Assembly (NCBI GenBank): GCA_963790875.1
Contig: CAWBQT010000016.1
Coordinates: 806,001-870,000, forward strand
From: AP-15 sp963790875
Lineage (GTDB): Bacteria; Pseudomonadota; Alphaproteobacteria; ATCC43930; CGMCC-115725
Direction of reading: 5' to 3'
DNA length: 64,000 nucleotides
Part shown: one piece after another, positions 26,651-37,473 of the stretch
Layout: each line of letters opens with the position of its first letter
Numbering within the stretch: position 1 is the stretch's first letter
The notes under the pieces: model-generated
Databases searched by the model: none
The model's input: the letters and a program-made list of their open reading frames with translations, nothing else
Told to the model about the DNA's origin: nothing
Translations under genes and position numbers: made by a program

Positions 26651-28534
26651 TCACCTCGACAAGGCGCTTTTTTTCGCGGCGAGCGCCTTTGCGGCGGCCG
26701 GGTCGACCCACCAGGTGTCGAGCCCCAGCCCGTATATCGGCGAGACCGACGGCCGCCCGAATTTGCCCCAATAGGCGACCCGATAGGCCGCCAGATGAAA
26801 ATTCGGGATCAGGTAATAGCCGTATTGCAGCACCCGGTCGAGCGCGCGGGCGTGGGCGACGAGGCTCGCCCGATCCCGGGATTGGACCAGTCCTTCGATC
26901 AGCGCATCGATCACCTTGCTCTTGATGCCGAGCAAATTCTCGCTGCCGGTCTCGTCGGCCGCCCGTGAACCCCAATATCCGCGCTGCTCGTTGCCCGGCG
27001 AGAGCGACTGCGGAAACAGCACGACAGTCATGTCAAAGTCGAAGATATCCATCCGCCGCTGGTATTGCGCGGTGTCGACGGTGCGCACTCGGGCGGTGAT
27101 GCCGAGCCGTCTGAGATTGTCGACCATCGGCAGGACGATCCGCTCGAATTGCGGGTTGTCGAGCAGGATCTCGAATTCGAAGGGCTGCCCGGTCTTGGCG
27201 TTGACCAGCCGCTCGCCCTGGAACGTCCAGCCGGCCTCATCGAGCAGCTTGAGCGCCTTGAGCAGCCCGGCGCGGATATCGCCCGAGCCGTCGTATTTGG
27301 GCGGATTAAATTCCTTGGTGAATACGGCGTCGGGGATCTGCCCGCGAAACTGGTCGAGGATCTTCAGCTCCTCGCCGGTCGGCAGTCCGGCCGCCGCCAG
27401 TTCGGAGTTGTCGAAATAGCTGCGCGTCCGTCGATAGGCGCCGTAGAACAGGTTCTTGTTCGACCATTCGAAGTCGAAGATGTAAGCGAGCGCTTCGCGC
27501 ACCCGGGGATCCTGGAAGATCGGCCGGCGCAGGTTGAAACCAAACCCTTGCATGCCGGTTGGCAGCTGATTCGGGATCAGAACTTTCTTGATCAGTCCGG
27601 CGCGCAAGGCCGGGCAGTCGTAGCCGGTTGCCCAGTCCTTTGATGAGATCTCGATCCGCAGATCATATTGGCCGGCCTTGAACGCCTCGAGCGCCACGGT
27701 TCCATCGCGATAGTAGTCGTAGCGGATCGTGTCAAAGTTGTAGCGGCCCTTGTTGACCGGCAGGTCGGCTGCCCAATAGTTGGCGACCCGGCGATAGGTG
27801 ATCGAGCGGCCGGGGTCGACTTTCTCGATCTCGTATGGGCCGCTGCCGAGCGGCGGGTCGAACGTCGTCTTGGTGAAATCGCGGCCCGACCAGTAGGCCT
27901 TGGAGAGCACCGGCATTTCGCCGAGAATTTGCGGAAGCTCGCGGTTTGCCGAAGATTTGAAAGAGAAGCGGACACCGCGTTCGCCCTCTTTCTCGACCTT
28001 GGTCACGTCGCGGTAATAGCCGCCATACATCGGGTGCCCTTGCGTTCGCAACGTGTCGAAGGTCCATACGACGTCGTCGGGCGTGATCGGCGTGCCGTCA
28101 TGAAATCGCGCCGTTTTGCGAATTGTGTAGAGCACTGAGAGCCGATCGGGGGCGAGCGTGATGCTGTCCGCGACGAGCCCGTATTCGCTGCCCGGTTCGT
28201 CCTGCGAGGCGACCGTCAACGTATCGAAGACCTGGCTCAAGCCCTCGGCCGCCACCCCTTTGATGACGAATGGGTTGAGCGTGTCGAAAGTGCCGACCGC
28301 CGAGAGCCGCAAGCTGCCGCCCTTCGGCGCCTGCGGATCGGCATAGTCGAAATGCTTGAAATCCGGGCCGTATTTCAGCTTCCCGAACAGTGACAAGCCA
28401 TAATTGCCGACGGCCGGCGCGGCGGCGGCGACCGCAAGCGCTAACAAGAATCCCGCGGCGATCCTGGGCCAGATCCGGCGCAATGCGAGCCTCCGCGCCG
28501 GTTCAGCCGGCGAGCAGGGCGAGCGCTGCCGCAT
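26651..28534 (-). CDS. Periplasmic peptide-type ABC transporter substrate-binding protein (YejA-like)
   Basis: The likely start, an ATG inside the upstream hisN gene, gives 627 residues with an export signal (IWPRIAAGFLLALAVAAAAP). The mature part begins YGLSLFGKLKYGPDFKHFDY and has the family 5 core (PKGGSLRLSAVGTFDTLNPF, FHDGTPITPDDVVWTFDTL, GSGPYEIEKVDPGRSITYRR). This layout is that of YejA/oligopeptide-binding proteins. It binds peptides or related solutes for a permease not encoded here. It overlaps hisN by 32 bases and is transcribed with it. Confidence 0.9.
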   Translation of the reverse strand: MRQRSPCSPAEPARRLALRRIWPRIAAGFLLALAVAAAAPAVGNYGLSLFGKLKYGPDFKHFDYADPQAPKGGSLRLSAVGTFDTLNPFVIKGVAAEGLSQVFDTLTVASQDEPGSEYGLVADSITLAPDRLSVLYTIRKTARFHDGTPITPDDVVWTFDTLRTQGHPMYGGYYRDVTKVEKEGERGVRFSFKSSANRELPQILGEMPVLSKAYWSGRDFTKTTFDPPLGSGPYEIEKVDPGRSITYRRVANYWAADLPVNKGRYNFDTIRYDYYRDGTVALEAFKAGQYDLRIEISSKDWATGYDCPALRAGLIKKVLIPNQLPTGMQGFGFNLRRPIFQDPRVREALAYIFDFEWSNKNLFYGAYRRTRSYFDNSELAAAGLPTGEELKILDQFRGQIPDAVFTKEFNPPKYDGSGDIRAGLLKALKLLDEAGWTFQGERLVNAKTGQPFEFEILLDNPQFERIVLPMVDNLRRLGITARVRTVDTAQYQRRMDIFDFDMTVVLFPQSLSPGNEQRGYWGSRAADETGSENLLGIKSKVIDALIEGLVQSRDRASLVAHARALDRVLQYGYYLIPNFHLAAYRVAYWGKFGRPSVSPIYGLGLDTWWVDPAAAKALAAKKSALSR

Positions 28535-29282
28535 GCGTGCGCCGGTCGCCGCCAATCGCGACGCGGCCGTCTGAGGCGAGATCGAGCGGCCGGCCCCGCC
28601 AGTCGCTGGCAACGCCGCCCGCCCCCTCGACGATGGCCACCATCGGACAAAAGTCGTAGGGGTTGAGGCTCGCCTCGACGACGAGGTCGACAAAGCCCGC
28701 GGCGACGAGGCCATAGGCATAGCAGTCGGCGCCGAAGCGGACGAGTTTGGCCGCCGCCGAGACCCGGGCAAAGGCGTCGGCGTCGGCGCCTTGGAACATG
28801 TCGGGCGTCGTCGCAAACAGCGTGGCGCCGGCAAGTTCGGGGCAGGCTCGGCAGCGGATCGGGAGGCCGTTCAGCGTGGTCGGCCGCCCGGCGCCGCCGA
28901 TCCAGCGCTCGCGCGAGATCGGCTGGTCGATGATCCCGACGAGCGGGCGGCCGCGCTCGGTCAGCGCGATCAGGGTGCCGAACAACGGCACCCCGCTGAT
29001 GAAGGATTTCGTGCCGTCGATCGGGTCCAGCACCCAGACGAACTCGGCCTCCGGGCGTAGCCGGCCGAACTCCTCGCCGATGATGCCGTGGTCAGGGAAC
29101 CTGGCCTCGATGAGCCGGCGCATCGCCTGTTCGGCGGTACGGTCGGCTGCGGTGACCGGGCTCAGGTCCGGTTTTTCGTCGATCGCGAGCTGGGTGCGGA
29201 ACGCCGGCCGGATCACGGCTCCTGCGGCGTCGGCCAGTTCCGCGGCGAGCGCGAGAAACGCGTCGAGCTCTCCGGCCGGCAC
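28503..29282 (-). CDS. hisN: Inositol monophosphatase family protein, probable histidinol-phosphatase
   Basis: This 259-residue protein has the metal-binding motifs IIGEEFG, WVLDPIDGTKSFISG and NPYDFCPMVAIVEGAGG. The DPIDGTKSF(I/V)xGxPLFGTLIAL form is characteristic of HisN-type histidinol-phosphatases rather than SuhB. It would hydrolyse histidinol phosphate in histidine synthesis; a broader phosphatase role is possible. The start is GTG. The 3' end overlaps the YejA-like gene, and the cytochrome c gene lies 5 bases upstream of nothing but its own stop, on the same strand. Confidence 0.85.
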   Translation of the reverse strand: MPAGELDAFLALAAELADAAGAVIRPAFRTQLAIDEKPDLSPVTAADRTAEQAMRRLIEARFPDHGIIGEEFGRLRPEAEFVWVLDPIDGTKSFISGVPLFGTLIALTERGRPLVGIIDQPISRERWIGGAGRPTTLNGLPIRCRACPELAGATLFATTPDMFQGADADAFARVSAAAKLVRFGADCYAYGLVAAGFVDLVVEASLNPYDFCPMVAIVEGAGGVASDWRGRPLDLASDGRVAIGGDRRTHAAALALLAG

Positions 29283-29286
29283 GGGC

Positions 29287-29808
29287 TTATTTCAGCGACT
29301 CGAGGTATTTGATGACGTCGGCGCGGCTCTGCGCCTGGGGGAACCCGGCAAAGGTCATCTTGGTGCCCGGGGCGAAGTGCTGCGGATTGTCGAGCCACTC
29401 ATTGAGCTTCTCCGGGTCCCAAGTTTGTCCCTTATACTTCTCCAAGGCGTCGGAAAACGAATAGCCGTTGCGGTCTTCGCCGATCGGCTGGCCGACGACG
29501 TTCCACAGGTTGGGGCCGATCTTGTTCTCTCCGCCTTTGTCGAAGCTATGGCACACCTGGCAAGGGGTCGTGAGCTGCTGACCTTTCGTCGCATCGGCTT
29601 TGGCGAGGAGCGGCGCGATCGGAGAAAGCGACGGGGCAGGCGCCGCCGCCGGAGCGGTTTCCGGCGCCGCGGTCCCGGCCACGACGAACACCGGTTTCGT
29701 AAGTTCCTGCGTATGGAAGAATTGCTCGGCGAGCAGCCCGGACACCATGGCGACGATCAATGCCGTCAGCACCGAGGCAATGATCTTGTTCAACTCGAAT
29801 GCAGGCAT
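29287..29808 (-). CDS. Membrane-anchored class I cytochrome c (CycM-like)
   Basis: The 173-residue protein from MPAFELNKIIASVLTALIVA has an uncleaved N-terminal anchor, an Ala/Pro-rich linker, then a c-type haem domain. The haem site is CQVCHSF, and the distal methionine is in GTKMTFAGF. The KIGPNLWNVVG stretch is typical of cytochrome c552/CycM. It carries electrons between the bc1 complex and terminal oxidase at the periplasmic face. It is divergent from kdsB with about 140 bases between, which must hold both promoters. Confidence 0.92.
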   Translation of the reverse strand: MPAFELNKIIASVLTALIVAMVSGLLAEQFFHTQELTKPVFVVAGTAAPETAPAAAPAPSLSPIAPLLAKADATKGQQLTTPCQVCHSFDKGGENKIGPNLWNVVGQPIGEDRNGYSFSDALEKYKGQTWDPEKLNEWLDNPQHFAPGTKMTFAGFPQAQSRADVIKYLESLK

Positions 29809-29950
29809 CGATGACCTTTCCGGCCGTGTCGGGATGCGCAAAGAATCGGTTTCCTCCTGCCGACACAAGCGAATTATCACGCTTTTGGCGACAACCCGAA
29901 CCGGGCATGTTGTCGCCCCTCAATCGCCTGCTGTTCCCCGGGGAGGCGCC

Positions 29951-30712
29951 TTGACCCGTTCCCTTCCGCGAAACCCGATAGTCATGATCCCGGCGCGGCT
30001 CGCGGCGACCCGGCTGCCGGGCAAGCCGCTCGCCGCGATCGGCGGCACGCCGATGATCCTGCATGTGTGGCGACGCGCCGTCGCCGCCGCGGTCGGACCG
30101 GTGGTCGTCGCCTGCGGCGACCGAGCCATCGCCGATACGGTCGAAGCTGCCGGCGGGCGGGCCGTGTTGACCGATCCCGAGCTGCCGACCGGTTCGGACC
30201 GCATTCACGCGGCGCTCACCGGGCTCGATCCGGGGAAGGCGCATGACGCCGTCATCAACATGCAGGGCGACATGCCGATGATCGACCCGGCCGCAATCCG
30301 CCTCGCATTCGAGATGTTGGCCGACCCGCAGACCGATATCGCGACGCTCGCCGCGATCATCGAAGACCCGGCGATGCTGACCCAGGATCACGTGAACAAA
30401 GTCGTCGCCGGCTTCAGCGATCCGTCCCGGCCGGCCCGTGCGCTCTATTTCAGCAAGTTGCCGGTGCCGTGGGGCGAGGGGCCGCATTACGAGCATGTCG
30501 GGCTTTACGCCTACCGCCGCGAAGCGCTCGACCGCTTCGTCGCCTTGCCGCGCGGCGTGCTCGAGCGGCGCGAGCGCCTCGAACAATTGCGCGCGCTCGA
30601 GGCCGGGATGCGGATCTCGGTCCGGCTGGTCGGCGCCGATCAGCATGGCGGGCAGGTCGATACGCCGGCCGATCTCGATCGAGTGCGGCAACTCTACGGA
30701 AAGACGCAATAG
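29951..30712 (+). CDS. kdsB: 3-deoxy-manno-octulosonate cytidylyltransferase
   Basis: TTG is chosen as start because GGGGAGG precedes it at good spacing and it retains the first beta strand before IPARLAATRLPGKPLAAIGG. The ATG at 29984 would remove that strand. The 253-residue product has the CMP-sugar motifs ELPTGSDRI, NMQGDMPMI and YFSKLPVPWG. It activates Kdo as CMP-Kdo for lipopolysaccharide, a Gram-negative marker. It is followed 3 bases later by pheA. Confidence 0.95.
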   Translation: MTRSLPRNPIVMIPARLAATRLPGKPLAAIGGTPMILHVWRRAVAAAVGPVVVACGDRAIADTVEAAGGRAVLTDPELPTGSDRIHAALTGLDPGKAHDAVINMQGDMPMIDPAAIRLAFEMLADPQTDIATLAAIIEDPAMLTQDHVNKVVAGFSDPSRPARALYFSKLPVPWGEGPHYEHVGLYAYRREALDRFVALPRGVLERRERLEQLRALEAGMRISVRLVGADQHGGQVDTPADLDRVRQLYGKTQ

Positions 30713-30715
30713 CCG

Positions 30716-31606
30716 ATGGCCGATTTCGAACTCGAGCCGGATCCTGCCGACCCGGCGACAACAATCGCCTTCCAGGGTGCGTTCGGCGCCTATTCCGACC
30801 TCGCCTGCCGCCACGTCTTTCCCGAGATGGCGACATTGCCGTGCGCGCAGTTCGAGGATGCCTTCGCGGCGGTGCGCGAAGGCCGGGCGGCGCTGGCGAT
30901 GATCCCGATCGAAAACTCGGTCGCCGGACGCGTCGCCGACATCCACCACCTGATGCCCGGTTCGGGCCTGCATATCATCGCCGAGCATTTCGAGCGGGTG
31001 AACCATCACCTGTTGGCCGTGCACGGCGCGCGCCTCGCCGAGATCACGACGGTGCGAAGTCATGTCCACGCGCTGTCGCAGTGCCGCAACCTGATTCGCG
31101 CACTCGGGATCAGACCGGTGATCGTCGCCGACACGGCGGGTGCCGCGGCCGAGGTCGCGGCACGGCGCGACAGGAGCGTCGCGGCGATCGCTTCGGAACT
31201 TGCCGGACGGATTTACGGGCTCGACTCGCTCAAACAGAACATCGAGGATGCCGAGCACAACACGACGCGCTTTCTGATCATGTCGCGCCAGCCGCGCCGC
31301 CCACCGTCCGGAACGCCGAGCGTCACGACCTTCCTGTTTCGCGTCCGCAACGTCCCGGCGGCGCTCTACAAGGCGCTCGGCGGCTTCGCGACAAACGGCA
31401 TCAACATGACCAAACTCGAGAGCTACATGGTCGACGGCGCTTTCACCGCCACGCAGTTCTACGCCGATGTCGAGGCGCACCCCGAGGACCGTCCATTGGC
31501 CTTGGCGCTCGAGGAGCTCGCCTTTTTCTCGCGCGAGATGAAGATCCTCGGCGTCTACCCGGCGCATCCGCTGCGCATTGCCGCCTCGGCCGGCGAAGCC
31601 GACTGA
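30716..31606 (+). CDS. pheA: Prephenate dehydratase
   Basis: This 296-residue protein has the dehydratase domain (IAFQGAFGAYSDLACRHVFP, then IPIENSVAGRVADIHHLM, IASELAGRIYGL and NTTRFLIM with the catalytic Thr) and a C-terminal ACT domain (TTFLFRVRNVPAALYKALGG). The usual ESRP effector motif reads KLESYMVDG. It converts prephenate to phenylpyruvate and is expected to be feedback-inhibited by phenylalanine. No chorismate mutase domain is fused. It is transcribed with kdsB. Confidence 0.96.
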   Translation: MADFELEPDPADPATTIAFQGAFGAYSDLACRHVFPEMATLPCAQFEDAFAAVREGRAALAMIPIENSVAGRVADIHHLMPGSGLHIIAEHFERVNHHLLAVHGARLAEITTVRSHVHALSQCRNLIRALGIRPVIVADTAGAAAEVAARRDRSVAAIASELAGRIYGLDSLKQNIEDAEHNTTRFLIMSRQPRRPPSGTPSVTTFLFRVRNVPAALYKALGGFATNGINMTKLESYMVDGAFTATQFYADVEAHPEDRPLALALEELAFFSREMKILGVYPAHPLRIAASAGEAD

Positions 31607-32086
31607 TCCCCCGGCGCCATCGACGCGCGCCAGCCATGCAATAGCTCCGGCCGCTACCGATCCGCTCGGCATATCAAAGCGTTGGCTGCTATGGCTTTCG
31701 CCGACCCCAGAGATGATCCTTGGCCGCCGCGCGGCGCGGCGCGGGAAACGTGAATCTTTTGTTGCCGATCCCCTGGACAGGCCGGGGTGCTGTCCCTATC
31801 TTGAGCCTCCGCGCTTTCCTGTCGCGGCCATCGGAGATCGGGTCTGATCGACAGCTCGATTGAAGGCGGTCCAAACGGCGGGACAAAGCCCGGCCCCGGT
31901 TTTGGGGTATCTGTTGATTGAGGTTGTGAGGCGAGGGAAGGGATGCGCGGGCGGCGGCGCGGGTCGCTGACGTTCGCGCGGAGTGCGTGACGTTTGGTGG
32001 CCCTTGGACCCGTTGATCATTGTCGGCTGTGGGCTTGAGTTTTGATGGGCTTGGGCCTGGGGTTGGGGATGGTTGACGGGGGGATG
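31607..32086 (+). promoter_or_regulatory. Ribosomal operon promoter and leader region
   Basis: No gene is visible in these 480 bases. A candidate promoter is TGGACA at 31774-31779 with TATCTT at 31797-31802 and a 17-base spacer, which fits a sigma-70 type promoter with two and one mismatches at the weaker positions. The GGACAG and CTGTCC flanking it also form a small inverted repeat. The remaining 280 bases would be the 16S leader. Several GC-rich segments could pair, but no boxA was confidently identified. Confidence 0.45.
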
Positions 32087-33602
<1,516 letters not shown>

Positions 33603-33607
33603 GGATG

Positions 33608-33727
33608 TCAGAGGTCAGCGATCAGCGGTCAGAGATCAGCAATGGTGTCTGCCGGATCCTCCTCCGACTTTCCACAAACGCCGGGTTTAGCGGGTCTGGT
33701 ATCTGATATCTGGCCTCTGACCTCTGG
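33608..33727 (+). repeat. Palindromic ATCAG-type element in the 16S-tRNA-Ile spacer
   Basis: The left arm (33608-33639) is made of TCAG/GTCAG/ATCAG words. The right arm (33696-33727) is its imperfect reverse complement, with a perfect outer match of CAGAGGTCAG to CTGACCTCTG. About 55 bases of loop separate the arms. The same word set builds the two 23S insertions, so this appears to be a third member of one element family in this operon. It may also serve as part of the RNase III processing stem. Confidence 0.6.
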
Positions 33728-33818
33728 CAAGCCGCCGCCGCCTGCGCATCCCTTCTCCCGAACGTCGTTGGCGGGAACGCGGCACCGGGCGCGGCGCGGC
33801 CGGGGCTTTGGCCCGTTG

Positions 33819-33895
33819 GGGCTAGTAGCTCAGCTGGTTAGAGCGCGCGCTTGATAAGCGTGAGGTCGGAGGTTCAAATCCTCCCTGGCCCACCA
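33819..33895 (+). tRNA. tRNA-Ile (GAT)
   Basis: A 77-base tRNA with anticodon GAT in the loop CTTGATAAG, an acceptor stem of GGGCTAG with CTGGCCC, TTCAAATC in the T arm, and an encoded CCA end. It sits in the usual first position of the 16S-23S spacer. Confidence 0.97.
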
Positions 33896-33899
33896 GGCA

Positions 33900-33971
33900 G
33901 GAGCCGGGGACCCGGGATCGGGGTATCGAGAAGGTATCGAGACGGAAACCTGGCCTGTGATCCCCGGCTCC
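33900..33971 (+). repeat. Inverted repeat between the two spacer tRNAs
   Basis: GGAGCCGGGGA at 33900-33910 and its exact complement TCCCCGGCTCC at 33961-33971 flank a 50-base loop. The stem would bring the 3' end of tRNA-Ile close to the 5' end of tRNA-Ala, probably as an RNA processing structure. Confidence 0.55.
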
Positions 33972-33983
33972 CAGCGTCTGCGC

Positions 33984-34059
33984 GGGGGTGTAGCTCAGTT
34001 GGGAGAGCGCCTGCTTTGCAAGCAGGAGGTCATCGGTTCGATCCCGTTCACCTCCACCA
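33984..34059 (+). tRNA. tRNA-Ala (TGC)
   Basis: A 76-base tRNA with anticodon TGC (CTTTGCAAG loop). The acceptor stem GGGGGTG with CACCTCC contains the G3:U70 pair that identifies alanine tRNAs. CCA is encoded. The last six bases are the start of a tandem repeat that continues downstream. Confidence 0.97.
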
Positions 34060-34117
34060 GCCAAAGCGGCCACCAGCCAAAGCGGCCACCAGCCAAAGCG
34101 GCCACCAGCCAAAGCGG
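34054..34117 (+). repeat. Four tandem 16-bp repeats starting inside the tRNA-Ala 3' end
   Basis: The unit CCACCAGCCAAAGCGG occurs four times without a mismatch (34054-34069, 34070-34085, 34086-34101, 34102-34117). The first copy includes the tRNA's own CCACCA, so the repeat grew by duplicating the tRNA terminus plus ten downstream bases. Each copy presents a CCACCA, but only the first is attached to a tRNA. Confidence 0.9.
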
Positions 34118-34991
34118 CGCGGTGCCGGGCAAGCCGGCGGCCGGGGCGTTCGGAGAAGCCGGTTTATCGGTCCGGCGGCGGCTCGACGGGTGCCCCCAGG
34201 GTGGCCCGATCGGCGCGCCGGGGCGGGTGTTGATTGACGGGGTGAAGAGGGAGTTTGAAGTGACCGAGGCGGACCGCCCGGGACCGCGCCTTTGGGCGCG
34301 GCGTTTGGGGGGTCCGGGAAGTGTCTTCATGGGTGCCGCCCGCGGGGCGGGCCTGGGGCTGTCGCGGACGCGGCGGCGCGCGGGTCTGGCCGTTGTGCGC
34401 GGCGGTGTCGAGCGGTCTGCCGGGCGGGTTGAGAGGCTCGCGGGCGGGCCGGGGATTGAGCGTAAGCAAGGGCATCTGGTGGATGCCTTGGCACTGAGAG
34501 GCGATGAAGGACGCGGCACGCTGCGAAAAGCCCGGGGGAGATGCGAGCGATCGTTGATCCCGGGATGTCCGAATGGGGCAACCCACCCTCGGGGGCGACC
34601 CTTGGGGTATCCCGCGCTGAATTCATAGGGGCGGGAGGCGAACCCGGCGAACTGAAACATCTCAGTAGCCGGAGGAACAGACATCAACCGAGATTCCGTC
34701 AGTAGTGGCGAGCGAACGCGGAACAGGCCAGTGGCCGGGGTTTTTGGTACCGGAAGCGCCTGGAAAGGCGGGCCGCAGCGGGTGACAGCCCCGTACGGGA
34801 AACCGGAACCCGGGTCCATGAGTAGGGCGGGACACGTGCAATCCTGTCTGAAGATGGGGGGACCACCCTCCAAGCCTAAATACTCCTCAGTGACCGATAG
34901 TGCACCAGTACCGTGAGGGAAAGGTGAAAAGCACCCCGACGAGGGGAGTGAAACAGTTCCTGAAACCGGATGCCTACAAGCAGTCGGAGGT

Positions 34992-35118
34992 TCAGTGGTC
35001 AGTTATCAGTGATCAGTAATCAGAAAGGCCGGCGCGATGCCGGCGGCTGCGCGGTGAGGCGCGAGCGTTGCCGCGGCAGTTCTGATGACTGATTACTGTG
35101 TTCTGATCACTGTTCTGA
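34992..35118 (+). repeat. Mini intervening sequence in 23S helix 25
   Basis: The insert follows ACAAGCAGTCGGAGG and precedes GCGTACCTTTTGTATAATGG, placing it at helix 25, a known intervening-sequence site. Left arm 34992-35025 (words such as TCAGTGATCAGTAATCAG) and right arm 35080-35118 (TTCTGATGACTGATTACTG) are imperfect complements. The 54-base centre is GC-rich and non-coding. It is a short cousin of the helix 45 insert. Confidence 0.8.
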
Positions 35119-35631
35119 CGGCGTACCTTTTGTATAATGGGTCAGCGAGTTGGTCTTGGCAGCGAGCTTAAGCCGCTAGGCGTAGGCGCAGCGAAAGCGA
35201 GTCCGAAATGGGCGCTGGTTCGAGCAATCGGACGCGAGTTGCCGGGATCAGACCCGAAACCGGGTGATCTAGCCATGGGCAGGTTGAAGGTGCGGTAACA
35301 CGCACTGGAGGACCGAACCCACTGCTGTTGCAAAAGCAGGGGATGACTTGTGGCTAGGGGTGAAAGGCCAATCAAACCCGGAAATAGCTGGTTCTCCGCG
35401 AAATCTATTGAGGTAGAGCGTCGATTGCTCGCCGCCGGGGGTAGAGCGCTGGATGGGCTAGGGGGGCGCGAGCCTTACCAAACCTAACCAAACTGCGAAT
35501 ACCGGCGAGCGGAGATCGGCAGCCAGACGGCGGGTGCTAAGGTCCGTCGTCGAGAGGGGAACAGCCCAGACCGCCAGCTAAGGTCCCTCAGTCGCGGCTA
35601 AGTGGGAAAGGATGTGGGACGGCCAAGACAA

Positions 35632-35689
<58 letters not shown>

Positions 35690-35750
35690 TATCAGCCGTC
35701 CGGCGCCGAAAATGTAACGGGGCTCAAGCCGCGCACCGAAGCTGCGGGTT

Positions 35751-36207
35751 TCAGAAGACAGTAATCAGTTATCAGTAATCAGAAACGGAACGGACATGAA
35801 CGGGTTTGCCAATCGGGTTGATGACCTCGAAGTGTTTCGGCGGGCCTATCGGCTATCGCTGGAGGCGCATCGGGCGAGCCTCGAATTCCCGCGGATCGAG
35901 CAGTTCGCGCTCGCCGACCAGGTCCGGCGCGCTTCCAAATCGATCTGTGCCAATCTGGCCGAGGGTTTCGGCCGGCAGCAGCAGTCAGAGGCGGAGTTCC
36001 GCCGTTTTCTGATGATGGCGTTGGATCTGCCGACGAGATGCAGGTGTGGACGATGTGCAGGTGTAGACGATGTACTGCCGCGATCTTGGCTATATCGGTG
36101 CCGATACCGCCGAGCGCTGGCAGGGCGAATATCGAGAGATCGCCCGCATGCTCTGCGGCCTGTATCGCGGCGGTTCTGATAACTGACGACTGATTACTGT
36201 CTTCTGG
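35751..36207 (+). mobile_element. Intervening sequence in 23S helix 45, carrying an S23 gene remnant
   Basis: The insert interrupts helix 45 between ACCGAAGCTGCGGG and GGAGCGGTAGCGGAGCG. Its ends are a perfect 18-base inverted repeat (CAGAAGACAGTAATCAGT at 35752-35769 with its complement near 36189-36206), extended by further ATCAG words. Between the arms lies a four-helix-bundle reading frame, the standard content of large 23S intervening sequences. Such elements are normally cut out of the transcript by RNase III and leave a fragmented but functional rRNA. Confidence 0.85.
35796..36186 (+). pseudogene. 23S rRNA intervening-sequence (S23, four-helix bundle) protein, frameshifted
   Basis: The first 77 residues are the S23/four-helix family: DDLEVFRRAYRLSLEAHR, then FALADQVRRASKSICANLAE and GFGRQQQSEAEFRRFLMMAL. 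A base is missing near 36025, where GDADEM-like sequence was expected. Then a 17-bp tandem duplication (36040-36056 and 36057-36073) shifts the frame again. Beyond it, the third frame carries the normal ending (YCRDLGYIGADTAERWQGEY, then ARMLCGLYRGG) to a stop at 36186. The reconstructed protein would be about 124 residues. The gene is inactive as written. Confidence 0.85.
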
Positions 36208-36781
36208 AGCGGTAGCGGAGCGTTCCGTAGGCCGGTGAAGGCGGCGCGCGAGCGGCGCTGGAGGCATCGGAAGTGCGAATGCTGACATGAGTAGCGTCAA
36301 TGCGGGTGAGAAACCCGCACGCCGAAAGTCCAAGGGTTCCTGCGCAAGGTTGATCCGCGCAGGGTTAGCCGGGCCCCTAAGGCGAGGGCGAAGGCCGTAG
36401 CCGATGGGAAGGAGGTCAACATTCCTCCGCCTGCCGGAGCGTGACGAAGGCCGAGGGTGGTTCCCGCTGAATGGATTGCGGGGGCGGCCGCAGGCCTTCC
36501 GGGAAACAGCGCCGGCATATAGACCGTACCCGAAACCGACACTGGTGGACTGGTAGAGCATACCCAGGCGTGTGAGAGAACGGTGTTGAAGGAACTCGGC
36601 AAAATGCCCCCGTAACTTCGGGAGAAGGGGGCCCTGCCCGGGGGCAACCCAGGGTGGGGGGCACAGAAGAGGGGGTGGCGACTGTTTACTAAAAACACAG
36701 GGCTCTGCGAAGTCGCAAGACGACGTATAGGGTCTGACGCCTGCCCGGTGCCGGAAGGTTAAGAGGAGGGGTGCAAGCTCC

Positions 36782-36877
<96 letters not shown>

Positions 36878-37132
36878 CGACTTCCCCGCTGTCTCCAACA
36901 CCGGCTCAGCGAAATTGAATTCTCCGTGAAGATGCGGAGTTCCCGCGGTCAGACGGAAAGACCCCGTGCACCTTTACTACAGCTTTGCAGTGGTGTTAGG
37001 GATCGCATGTGTAGGATAGGCGGGAGCCGATGAAGCCCTGGCGCCAGTTGGGGTGGAGGCAACCTTGAAATACCGCTCTTGCGGTCGCTGGCATCTAACC
37101 GCGGCCCGTGATCCGGGCCCGGGACCCTGCAT

Positions 37133-37163
<31 letters not shown>

Positions 37164-37311
37164 CAAAGCGTAACGGAGGCGCGCGATGGTGGGCTCAGGC
37201 TGGTCGGAAATCAGCTGTCGAGTGCAATGGCACAAGCCCGCCTGACTGCGAGAGCGACGGCTCGAGCAGAGACGAAAGTCGGCCATAGTGATCCGGTGGT
37301 CCCACGTGGAC

Positions 37312-37359
<48 letters not shown>

Positions 37360-37388
37360 GACGCCCAAGAGTCCATATCGACGGCGTC

Positions 37389-37428
<40 letters not shown>

Positions 37429-37429
37429 G

Positions 37430-37473
<44 letters not shown>

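Noticed and set aside
29546..31672. 708-codon open frame on the minus strand
   Set aside because: It lies opposite kdsB and pheA, whose motifs are complete; the minus frame is Arg/His-rich noise.
34054..34117. CRISPR-like array after tRNA-Ala
   Set aside because: The units are directly adjacent with no spacers and are only 16 bp.
36297..36698. Minus-strand open frames inside 23S rRNA
   Set aside because: They overlap conserved rRNA sequence and carry no ribosome site; only the S23 frame inside the helix 45 insert is gene-like.
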